Source: Spirochaetota bacterium
GTDB taxonomy: Bacteria > Spirochaetota > UBA4802 > JAGODF01
NCBI GenBank assembly: GCA_026419015.1
Contig: JAOAAF010000022.1
Location: 1-34,017 of the forward strand
DNA: 34,017 nt
Reading direction: 5' to 3'
Translations under genes and position numbers: made by a program
Notes under the pieces: model-generated
What the model was told of the DNA's origin: nothing
Seen by the model: the letters and a program-made list of their open reading frames with translations, nothing else
Database searches by the model: none
In this document: positions 26,105 through 34,017 of the stretch, in pieces
Layout: each line of letters begins with the position of its first letter
Numbering within the stretch: position 1 is the first letter of the stretch

Positions 26105-27424
26105 TTATTTTGTCGATCTTCCTTCGATTTCAAAAAAAATGGGAAGTCCAGTGAGATCAAACGTTTCTTTAAATACTTTTTCCACAAAGCGTATCAAATC
26201 CTTTCTTTTGAGGGTTTTTGGATCGTTTGTAAATAGGCGGAATTTCGGCGGGGATGTTGCGGTTTGCGTTGCGTAGTAAATCTTTACGGTATTTCCAATT
26301 ACAGGATGGCGATGTTTTTTAAATGCGCGTTCTATCGCACGATTGAGTTCTGATGTTTGAATATGCATTTGTGATTTTTCATATATCGCAAGTGCAGTCT
26401 CAAGAAGTTTGTGAATGCGCAGTTTTTCTTTTGCCGAAATTGAAATGATTGAAAAATCGGTTGCGCGATAGAATTTGAAACGAATTTTTTCTTTGAATTG
26501 CTCAAAAGTTTTGTCGTTTTTTTCAATTGCGTCCCATTTGTTGATCGCGATGATGGGACACTTTCTCCATTTAAGTATTTCATCGGAAATTTTTTTATCG
26601 TTTTCCGTAAGGCCTACCGTTGCATCCACAAGGTGAATAACCACATCACTTCGTTTGATCGCATTAATTGTCCGCGCGATTGAATAGTATTCGAGTGGGT
26701 TGTCAATATTGCGCTTTCGTCTCATTCCTGCGGTGTCGATAAATCGGATGTTTTTGCCATGAAATCGAATGTCTTCGTCAATCGCATCGCGGGTTGTTCC
26801 TGGAATTTCGGATACCACAACTCGTTCGTATCCAGCAAATGCATTCAGCAATGTTGATTTGCCAGAGTTTGGTCTGCCCACGATCGAAATTCGAATATCT
26901 GGTTCGTTGTTCGGTGAGCTTTTTTTCGGTAAAAGCGATGTAAGTTTTTCAAGCAAGAGTGATATATTTTTTTTTGAAAGTGCTGAAAGAGGAAGAATTT
27001 CGCCGATACCCATTTCGTAAAAATTTGTAAGGTTTTGATAATCTTCATCTTTATCCATTTTATTGACAGCAATGATTGCAGGAATGTTAGATTTTCGAAC
27101 GAGATTTACCAATTCAAAATCAAACGGTTCTGGTGCAGGATTCTCAAGGAGCAAAATGATCGCGGAAGAGGATGCAATTTGATTGTGGGTAATAGTTAGA
27201 ATTTTTTGAGAAAGTTCGTCGTGTGGGACAACATCGAGTCCTGGTGTATCGCTCAAAAGGAATGCCTGTTCACCAATGACAATTTCCTGCAAGATTACAT
27301 CGCGCGTGAGCCCAGGGTGTGAATCAACTATCGCATGCCTTTTTCCAATTATCGCGTTAAAAAGGGTAGATTTGCCAACATTTTGGCGGCCAATAATTGC
27401 TACAAGTGGAAGCTTTTTTTTCAT
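26105..27424 (-). CDS. der: Ribosome-associated GTPase Der (EngA)
   Basis: Two G domains: GRQNVGKSTLFNAIIGKRHAIVDSHPGLTRD and GRPNSGKSTLLNAFAGYERVVVSEIPGTTRDAID; KH-like C-terminus. Confidence 0.97.
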   Translation of the reverse strand: MKKKLPLVAIIGRQNVGKSTLFNAIIGKRHAIVDSHPGLTRDVILQEIVIGEQAFLLSDTPGLDVVPHDELSQKILTITHNQIASSSAIILLLENPAPEPFDFELVNLVRKSNIPAIIAVNKMDKDEDYQNLTNFYEMGIGEILPLSALSKKNISLLLEKLTSLLPKKSSPNNEPDIRISIVGRPNSGKSTLLNAFAGYERVVVSEIPGTTRDAIDEDIRFHGKNIRFIDTAGMRRKRNIDNPLEYYSIARTINAIKRSDVVIHLVDATVGLTENDKKISDEILKWRKCPIIAINKWDAIEKNDKTFEQFKEKIRFKFYRATDFSIISISAKEKLRIHKLLETALAIYEKSQMHIQTSELNRAIERAFKKHRHPVIGNTVKIYYATQTATSPPKFRLFTNDPKTLKRKDLIRFVEKVFKETFDLTGLPIFFEIEGRSTK

Positions 27425-27603
27425 GTATTCTCCATAACACTCTATTTAAGCTGTACAATTAAATTTGTTAGCATGGGAGTTAGATGCAAGAAAAAAACTA
27501 GCGTGCGGGTAGAGATTGAAACCGCGCAACAACTCAAGAAATGTAATATGATAAAAAATTTTTTATGAAGGCAAAAAAATCGTGATTAAAAATAATTTTT
27601 TGC

Positions 27604-27632
27604 TTGCAATTATTGCTATGGTAATTTATATT
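27604..27632 (+). promoter_or_regulatory. Candidate promoter of the H1-like gene
   Basis: TTGCAA, 17-nt spacer, TATATT, ~90 nt before ATG 27721. Confidence 0.4.
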
Positions 27633-27720
27633 AAAATTAAGAATGGTACATTTCTGGAATTACGTGTTCTATGCAAGGTCTAATTTTTTAGACAAACCAC
27701 AATAGCGAGGTGCACTTCAA

Positions 27721-27933
27721 ATGGCAGGGAAAAGTGTTAAACAACTGCTCGCAGAAAAAAAGAGAAGAGAGGCGAAGGTCAAAAGGCTTCAAAAAGAGCT
27801 TGCAGCTGAGCAAGCTGCTTTAAAGAAGCTTGCACCTGCGATTAAAAAAGCGCAGGAAGATGCCAAGAAGGCTGCAGCAAAACCTAAACCAAAAAAGAAG
27901 AAGGCAGCGTGCGCAACAGCTGCAGCAATGTGA
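27721..27933 (+). CDS. Small Lys/Ala-rich histone H1-like or coiled-coil protein
   Basis: 70 aa: MAGKSVKQLLAEKKRREAKVKRLQKELAAEQAALKKLAPAIKKAQEDAKKAAAKPKPKKKKAACATAAAM; coiled-coil N-terminus, basic AK/PK tail; own terminator. Confidence 0.7.
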   Translation: MAGKSVKQLLAEKKRREAKVKRLQKELAAEQAALKKLAPAIKKAQEDAKKAAAKPKPKKKKAACATAAAM

Positions 27934-27962
27934 CACCAGCGAAATTTGGTATTCTGTAACGA

Positions 27963-27998
27963 AAGGGGTTGTCGAAAAAAATGGCAACCCCTTCTTTC
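27963..27998 (+). terminator. Intrinsic terminator of the H1-like gene
   Basis: AAGGGGTTG...CAACCCCTT stem followed by TTCTTTC. Confidence 0.75.
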
Positions 27999-28168
27999 AT
28001 TAATAGGTAGTTCAAAACAGTTATTGCGGTTAGTGTTGGTGAAAGGGGGTTTTTTTGAAATTGTTATGAAGTTTTCGTTCAATGTATGACGATAATTAAT
28101 ACAAAAAGTGTTTCACTTTTTTTTCGACGATTTGTAGTTTAATATGGGTGTTTATAATAATTTAAAAT

Positions 28169-29347
28169 ATGCCTTTATTAGCAGTAAAACAACGCAAAGA
28201 ACGGCCTTTTGCACCAATTGAGCCCATTTCAGAAGCAATTGAGCTTTTAAAAAATGAATTTGGGCGAAGGCGCATTTATGTAAAAAATTCATTTCCACGG
28301 TTGGAAGTTCAAATAAATGAAGTTCTCCCCGATGACACCTTTATGATAATTACCGATCCAGAATTTCAACCGCCTTCAAATACCCTTATAGTTTACGGGC
28401 TTTTAGATAAGTATATTGAATTCGATTTGCTAATACAAGAAATTAAAGGACCAGGATATTTTCATTGCCAGTGCGTTGGTGCGAGAAAAGCGCTAACTGG
28501 CAGGCGCGATGTGCGGTTTAAAATGGCTCCAGAAGATGTGGTTGCAACAAATTTTAAATTTTCGAAATATACCCTTGAACTTACAGGTCTCACTGTTCCT
28601 ACGGGTATTAAGGTGATTCTCGACCAATTCCATACTACCCACACTCATTTGGGAGATATTGTGAAAGTAGATGTTTTTCCACATGGCGATCCCTTACTCG
28701 ATGTGGTAAAAAAGACGGGCAATTCCGTTTTTGTTGAAGATATGGCGAATATTGAATCGTACCGCGCACAGATACCAGATATGGTGGATTTGGTGGAATT
28801 TTACGGGGATGAGATAAAAGAACAGATCAAGCGCAATGTGGAGCGCGGTTACAAATCGATGATCATTTGTCCTATTATATATTTGGACGAATCGGAAAAA
28901 TCCATTCCTTTTGCGTATATTCAAGTGATTTCTCTTAAGGAAAAGCTTGGGATCGATAAGCTTTTGGAATTGAAAGACCATGCATTTAAACTGGTAGATA
29001 GAATTCGAGATGCAAATACGGTACTTCTTCCCGTTCATCAGCAAATTCTCGATCTAAGCCGTGGAGGTGCAAAACTTAAAATTACCGATGATAACTTAAA
29101 AAAGTCCCTTGTAAAAGCGCGGGGTTTTATTTTTGACATAGTATTTAAACTACAGGCACCCATAACGATTTATGGCGAAATTAAATTTACCAGTACCGAT
29201 AAGGATGGCAACATGTATGTCGGCGTTGATTTTGCGGGAAATTCTTCGCGGAAAAATGAAATGAAGCGGTATTTGGATATGATACGTCCCATGGAAGTCG
29301 AGTACAAAAGGAAGCTCATGAAAGAAATGAAACATAAAAGCCAATAG
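28169..29347 (+). CDS. DUF1577/PilZ-like protein
   Basis: 392 aa soluble protein; LDLSRGGAKLKITDDNL resembles the PilZ [D/N]xSxxG element; overall resembles the Leptospira DUF1577 family. Confidence 0.6.
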   Translation: MPLLAVKQRKERPFAPIEPISEAIELLKNEFGRRRIYVKNSFPRLEVQINEVLPDDTFMIITDPEFQPPSNTLIVYGLLDKYIEFDLLIQEIKGPGYFHCQCVGARKALTGRRDVRFKMAPEDVVATNFKFSKYTLELTGLTVPTGIKVILDQFHTTHTHLGDIVKVDVFPHGDPLLDVVKKTGNSVFVEDMANIESYRAQIPDMVDLVEFYGDEIKEQIKRNVERGYKSMIICPIIYLDESEKSIPFAYIQVISLKEKLGIDKLLELKDHAFKLVDRIRDANTVLLPVHQQILDLSRGGAKLKITDDNLKKSLVKARGFIFDIVFKLQAPITIYGEIKFTSTDKDGNMYVGVDFAGNSSRKNEMKRYLDMIRPMEVEYKRKLMKEMKHKSQ

Positions 29348-29394
29348 ATTCGTATCGGAAATTACGGTACAATTGTCAAAAAATTTGAGGGAGA

Positions 29395-32025
29395 TTATTT
29401 GATCATGCGTTCGGCCATCCGCGCAGCTTCTTGAAGCGCATGTTCTAATTTGTCAGGATTTTTCCCCCCAGCCTGAGCCATTTCCTTTCTGCCACCACCC
29501 CCACCGCCGACCAATTTCGATGTTTCCTTGATAATTGCACCGCAATCGATGCCTTTTTCGACAGCGCTTTTTGTTGCAGCAAAAAGAAGCAAGGGTTTTC
29601 CCTGATGCTGGGAACCTAACAGCACTACTGAGGAGTTCTCCTTTGCGCGGATGAGATCCGAAAGTTTCCGAAGTTCATCGATAGCAGCATCACCCATATT
29701 GTGTAAAATGATTTTAACGCCATTTTTGTTGCGCGCATTCTGTAGTATTGAATCGATATTTGTCGCAAGAGCGCGAAAACGCATTTTTTCGAGTTCTTTT
29801 TCAAGGGCATTCACGCGCGCAAGGAGTTCTTCTGTTTTTTTTACAATTCCATCTTCGGTGATGTTTAAATCCATCATAATTGTACTAATAATTGAGCTAT
29901 ACGAATTATATCGTTCTAAAAGTCCTTTGAGGGTAACTGCTTCAATTCTTCTCAGCCCCGCACCTGGAGATGCTTCGCGAATAATTTTAAATACGCCTAT
30001 TTTTGCGGTGTTATCGACATGAGTGCCGCCGCACAGTTCCTTGCTAAAATTTGGCACGCTTACCACGCGCACGGTGTTTTCGTATTTTTCATCGAAAACC
30101 GCAAACGCTCCGGTTTGCAGTGCCTTTTCCAGTTCCATGATTTCGGTGATCACTGGATGTGCTTCCCATATCTTTAAATTGACAATCCGTTCCACTTCTT
30201 CAATTTCTTCAGTTGTCATTGGGTTAAAGTGGGTAAAATCGAATCGCAATCGTGCTGGATCAACTACCGATCCCGATTGTTTTACGTGGTTTCCTAACAC
30301 TGCATGCAATGCTGCGTTTAAAAGGTGCGTTGCGGTGTGATTTGCGCGGATGAGGTTTCGGCGCACCGCGTCGATTTCAGTTATTGCATTTTTACCAGTT
30401 GTTATTGTACCATGTGTCACTTTCCCAAGATGAATGATTGTTCCGTTTTCCTTTATGGTATCCATCACTTCAAATCGGGCACCATCGGCCTGGACGATGT
30501 GCCCCGTATCGCCTACTTGACCGCCGGATTCTCCATAAAACGCCGTTTCGCGGGTTACCACCATCCCTTCGCTGCCTTCAGCGAGAAAATCGCACAGGCC
30601 GGCATTGTTGGCAAGAGCGACAATAGTGGTATTGATGCTGTTGTGCTCATATCCAAGGAAAACGGTTTCACCTGCTGTGCGGTGAAGCATGTCGATGAGC
30701 GTTTCTCGGTTTGCGTTTGCCATTTTCCAGCTTTTTTTTCCTCGCTCGCGCTGCGCAGACATTTCCATTTCAAATCCATTAACATCCACGGTTAAGCCTT
30801 CTTCGTGTGCAATTTCCACTGTCATTTCAAGGGGAAATCCATAGGTGTCATAAAGGACAAATGCTTCCGTGCCAGGGATGGTAGTGTTTCCTTTTATCTT
30901 CAGATCCGCGATTATTTCATTTAATCGGTCCATGCCATTTTCTAATGTCTCGAGAAATCGTTTCTCTTCGCCTTCAAGAATGTTTTTTATGTGCGATGAC
31001 GCAGAAATTATTTCGGGATAAAAATTACCCATGATATTGACAATTGGTTCGACCATCCTGTATAAGAATGGCTCCTGAATGCCAATGAGGCGAGCAAAAC
31101 GCAAAGCTCTGCGAATAAGCCTGCGAAGTACATATCCCCGCCCTTCATTGGAAGGATAGGCACCATCAGCGATGAGGAATGTCAATGCACGGGCGTGTTC
31201 GACCATCGTGTTGATGCTGACCGTTGCAGTGCCAGAATATGGTGTTTTTGTTGTATGAGTTACGAATTCAACAATTTGTTTAAGCTCATCCGTGTCGTAA
31301 ATGGAATCGACGTTTTGAACTAATGTGGCGAGTCTCTCAAGTCCCATCCCAGTATCGATGCCTGTGCGAGGGAGCGGGCGTTGGGTGCCATCGACTTCTT
31401 GAAAAAATTGATTAAAGACCAAGTTCCAGTATTCAAGAAAGCGTTCGCAGTCGCAACCTGGTTTACAATCGTGTGAGCCGCAACCAAACGCAGGACCTCG
31501 ATCGAGATAGAGTTCAGAGCATGGGCCGCAGGCTCCCGAATCGCCCGCTGGGCCCCAAAAGTTGTCTTCTTTGCCGAGCCGTACGATTTTTCGTTCTGGT
31601 ATGCCAATGCGCTTGTTCCAGATTTCAAATGCTTCATCGTCGAGTTCGAAAATAGAAACCCAGATATCTTCTTTGGGAAATCCGATAACTTGGGTGGAAT
31701 ACTCCCATGCATATTCGATGGCTTCCTTTTTAAAGTAATCGCCAAAAGAAAAATTCCCAAGCATTTCAAAAAATGTACAATGACGTTTGGTTTTCCCCAC
31801 TCGTTCAAGATCGCTGGTGCGAAAGCATTTTTGTATTGAAGCGGCACGGGTGTATTCGAGTTTTACGGTGCCGGCAAACATCGGTTTAAATTGCACCATT
31901 CCCGCAGTGGTGAAAAGCAGTGTGGGATCATCCTTTGGAATAAGGGAACTGGAAGGAACAATTGTGTGATCCCTTTCCCGAAAAAATTCAATGAATGAGT
32001 TTCGCAAATCCTTCACGCTATGCAT
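29395..32025 (-). CDS. alaS: Alanyl-tRNA synthetase
   Basis: MHSVKDLRNSFIEFFRERDHTIVPSSSLIPKDDPTLLFTTAGMVQFKPMFAG; ANHTATHLLNAALH; KELCGGTHV; GGGGGGRKEMAQAGG. ATG 32025 preferred to ORF-track start at 32070. Confidence 0.97.
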   Translation of the reverse strand: MHSVKDLRNSFIEFFRERDHTIVPSSSLIPKDDPTLLFTTAGMVQFKPMFAGTVKLEYTRAASIQKCFRTSDLERVGKTKRHCTFFEMLGNFSFGDYFKKEAIEYAWEYSTQVIGFPKEDIWVSIFELDDEAFEIWNKRIGIPERKIVRLGKEDNFWGPAGDSGACGPCSELYLDRGPAFGCGSHDCKPGCDCERFLEYWNLVFNQFFQEVDGTQRPLPRTGIDTGMGLERLATLVQNVDSIYDTDELKQIVEFVTHTTKTPYSGTATVSINTMVEHARALTFLIADGAYPSNEGRGYVLRRLIRRALRFARLIGIQEPFLYRMVEPIVNIMGNFYPEIISASSHIKNILEGEEKRFLETLENGMDRLNEIIADLKIKGNTTIPGTEAFVLYDTYGFPLEMTVEIAHEEGLTVDVNGFEMEMSAQRERGKKSWKMANANRETLIDMLHRTAGETVFLGYEHNSINTTIVALANNAGLCDFLAEGSEGMVVTRETAFYGESGGQVGDTGHIVQADGARFEVMDTIKENGTIIHLGKVTHGTITTGKNAITEIDAVRRNLIRANHTATHLLNAALHAVLGNHVKQSGSVVDPARLRFDFTHFNPMTTEEIEEVERIVNLKIWEAHPVITEIMELEKALQTGAFAVFDEKYENTVRVVSVPNFSKELCGGTHVDNTAKIGVFKIIREASPGAGLRRIEAVTLKGLLERYNSYSSIISTIMMDLNITEDGIVKKTEELLARVNALEKELEKMRFRALATNIDSILQNARNKNGVKIILHNMGDAAIDELRKLSDLIRAKENSSVVLLGSQHQGKPLLLFAATKSAVEKGIDCGAIIKETSKLVGGGGGGRKEMAQAGGKNPDKLEHALQEAARMAERMIK

Positions 32026-32671
32026 CGCGTACTCCTTCGCGCTTTTGTTCTTCGTGTTGTAATTGTTCAATTACTTTCTGGATGAGTTCATATTCAAATC
32101 CCCTCTGGCTAAGGAAAAAACTCACTTTGCGCAGAGCATTTTTTTTCATGCCAATTGCGCGGAACTTTTTCCGTGCAAGCTCTATCACTTCTTCAATCTG
32201 TGCTTCGGAATAATTGCTTTCCTCAAGGGCTTTTCGAATCGCTGCATTAGGTAGCCCTTTTTGTTTTAGTTCGCTTTGAATGAGGCGTTTGCCCACGAGC
32301 TTTTTGTTTTTGCGCATCCGCGCGTATTCAATAGCGTATTTTATATCGTCGACAATTTTTGCATCAGTGAGTTCCATAGTAACTTCAGCTATGATATCTG
32401 CGGAAAATCCTTTTTTCAATAAGTATTTTCTTAGTTCATGAGAGGTTCTATTTTTGATGGATAAATAATCAAGCGCTTTTTGTTTGCACTGGTAGCGTTC
32501 CGATTCGAGTTTAAGCTGGCGATATTCTTCGTTTTCAAGGATTTTCCCTTCAGTGAATTGAAACTGCTTTGCAATCCGATGGGGGATTGCTAAGCATTCT
32601 CCCGTATCGAGTTCAATTGAAATATGGTTTTTTGCTTTTTTGATTTGTTGTATCGCGCTCATGGTAACCAT
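32018..32671 (-). CDS. recX: Regulatory protein RecX
   Basis: Repeated ALDYLSIKNRTSHELRKYLLKKGF... and RLIQSELKQKGLPNAAIRKAL three-helix repeats; overlaps alaS start. Confidence 0.88.
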   Translation of the reverse strand: MVTMSAIQQIKKAKNHISIELDTGECLAIPHRIAKQFQFTEGKILENEEYRQLKLESERYQCKQKALDYLSIKNRTSHELRKYLLKKGFSADIIAEVTMELTDAKIVDDIKYAIEYARMRKNKKLVGKRLIQSELKQKGLPNAAIRKALEESNYSEAQIEEVIELARKKFRAIGMKKNALRKVSFFLSQRGFEYELIQKVIEQLQHEEQKREGVRDA

Positions 32672-32864
32672 TGTGAGAACATGGTTTCCAGAAGAAAATA
32701 AAAATTTTTGGGAAAATTAATAATATCGCAATCGCGATAGCAAGGCGCAATGATGTTATAATGCGTGCCTATCGGGATATTATAGGGGTCAAAGCCTTTT
32801 CGCATTGACAAAGACATTATGGATAGTAAACTTATAAAGAAATTGCGAACGTAAGGAGGAAATT

Positions 32865-33641
32865 ATGCCGAAGTTTATTGATCTTTCCATCGCCATAGAA
32901 CCAGATTTACCATCGGATCCACCAATGATGATTCCAAAAATTCAGTACTGCACCCATGATGAAGGTGCCGAACAGATGAAACTGTTTTTCCCTGGCATCG
33001 AACCTTCCAAAGATCTTCCAAACGGCAAGGGGTGGGCAGTGGAGTTTGTGACGCTTTCCACACACTCCGGGACTCACTTGGATGCGCCATGGCACTATCA
33101 TCCCACTATGGATGGTGGAAAGAAAGCGCTCTCTATTGATGAAATCCCTCTCGAGTGGTGTGTTGGCAATGGGGTGAAGCTCGATTTTCGAGATTTTCCT
33201 GATGGCTATCAAGTTAGTGCGGTAGAAATGGAAGAAGCTTTTCGAAAGCTTAACTACGATTTACGAGAAGGCGATATAGTGTTAATCAATACCGGTGCTG
33301 ATAAATGGTGGGGCACTCCAGAATATCTCGTGAAAGGATGTGGTATGGGGCGCGATGCAACGCTGTGGCTTTTGCGCAGAGGCGTTCGGGTGGTGGGCAC
33401 TGATGCCTGGAGTTGGGATAGGCCGTTGCCCTTTACCGCGGAGGAATTTTCTAAAACGCGTAATGCCTCAATAATATGGGAAGGGCACTTTGCAGGAATA
33501 GAAAAAGGGTATTGTCATATTGAAAAACTCACTAATCTAGATAAACTTCCGCCCTTTGGGTTCACTTTCTACTGTTTCCCGATAAAAATAAAAGGAGCAA
33601 GCGCAGGGTGGATTCGGGCAGTTGCCCAGGTGGGGGAATAA
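32865..33641 (+). CDS. Cyclase-family (kynurenine formamidase-like) metal-dependent hydrolase
   Basis: FIDLSIAIEPDLPSDPP; THSGTHLDAPWHYHPTMDGG metal-binding motif; GDIVLINTGAD; VGTDAWSWDRP. Confidence 0.9.
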   Translation: MPKFIDLSIAIEPDLPSDPPMMIPKIQYCTHDEGAEQMKLFFPGIEPSKDLPNGKGWAVEFVTLSTHSGTHLDAPWHYHPTMDGGKKALSIDEIPLEWCVGNGVKLDFRDFPDGYQVSAVEMEEAFRKLNYDLREGDIVLINTGADKWWGTPEYLVKGCGMGRDATLWLLRRGVRVVGTDAWSWDRPLPFTAEEFSKTRNASIIWEGHFAGIEKGYCHIEKLTNLDKLPPFGFTFYCFPIKIKGASAGWIRAVAQVGE

Positions 33642-33692
33642 TTTTGGACGGTTGGCGAAGGAAAGTTTTAGATTATGTCTCATAAAAATTGC

Positions 33693-33721
33693 TTGACAAA
33701 TTGCGATAAATTTGATATTAA
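33693..33721 (+). promoter_or_regulatory. Strong sigma70-like promoter upstream of the terminal partial ORF
   Basis: TTGACA (33693-33698), 17-nt spacer, TATTAA (33716-33721). Confidence 0.6.
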
Positions 33722-33772
33722 CCGTTCATTGCATGGAAGTGTGCGAACGATAGAGCGCTAAGGAGGGTGCGA

Positions 33773-34017
33773 TTGAAAATATCGATTGAAAGCATTATTG
33801 GTTCCGCACGGCGCATACAGAGCTTGCGCGAGGAATATCACAAAGGTGAAAAAGAAGAAGGGGCGCGGGTACGGGTTGATGTTGTCTCGCTTGAACGTAA
33901 AGCGAATATGCGTTTATCCGAAATAGAATCGGAGCTTCGCGGAATCCAAAATTCCCTTACCCGAAATCAAGTGATTGAAGACGGAATCCAGCGCATTCGC
34001 GATGACCTAACCAGAGG
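33773..34017 (+). CDS. Partial hypothetical protein, N-terminal helical region (truncated by window end)
   Basis: TTG start after AGGAGG: MKISIESIIGSARRIQSLREEYHKGEKEEGARVRVDVVSLERKANMRLSEIESELRGIQNSLTRNQVIEDGIQRIRDDLTRG, open to the end; absent from the ORF track. Confidence 0.65.
   Translation, partial: MKISIESIIGSARRIQSLREEYHKGEKEEGARVRVDVVSLERKANMRLSEIESELRGIQNSLTRNQVIEDGIQRIRDDLTR

Noticed and set aside
1-34017. CRISPR arrays, tRNA genes, transposases, integrases or prophage genes
   Set aside because: None recognised on reading; a tRNAscan-SE and CRISPR-finder run would be needed to exclude weak cases.

Overview
AT-rich bacterial contig fragment with mostly dense, operon-like coding content. 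The taxon is unresolved; a DUF1577/PilZ-like protein, FG-GAP and envelope-lipoprotein content and an isolated 5S rRNA gene are compatible with a spirochaete-like (Leptospira-related) lineage, but this is inference. The first 19 nt match the Nextera/Tn5 adapter, so the left end is a sequencing artefact. Left to right: (i) minus-strand core operon rpsF-ssb-rpsR-DUF2232-like-rplI-dnaB(partial); (ii) acyl-CoA dehydrogenase; (iii) plus-strand envelope block: beta-propeller lipoprotein, bifunctional NAD(P)H-hydrate repair enzyme, small Cys-containing membrane protein, AsmA/YdbH-like protein, DUF1318/YdbL-like lipoprotein, and a giant (~1776 aa) lipoprotein with a TolB-like propeller, a TPR solenoid and a possible degenerate CHAT-like C-terminus; (iv) gctA/gctB-type CoA-transferase; (v) a low-density AT-rich island (~18.8-21.5 kb) with an ASCH protein, several gene remnants and a nested palindrome; (vi) GntR/FadR regulator, G3P dehydrogenase and alkyl-DHAP-synthase-like protein with a candidate operator; (vii) isolated 5S rRNA with a bidirectional terminator, der, a histone-H1-like small protein, DUF1577/PilZ-like protein, alaS-recX, a cyclase-family hydrolase and a truncated ORF. 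The best candidate for an undescribed system is the AsmA-DUF1318-giant lipoprotein cluster (7.6-16.45 kb).
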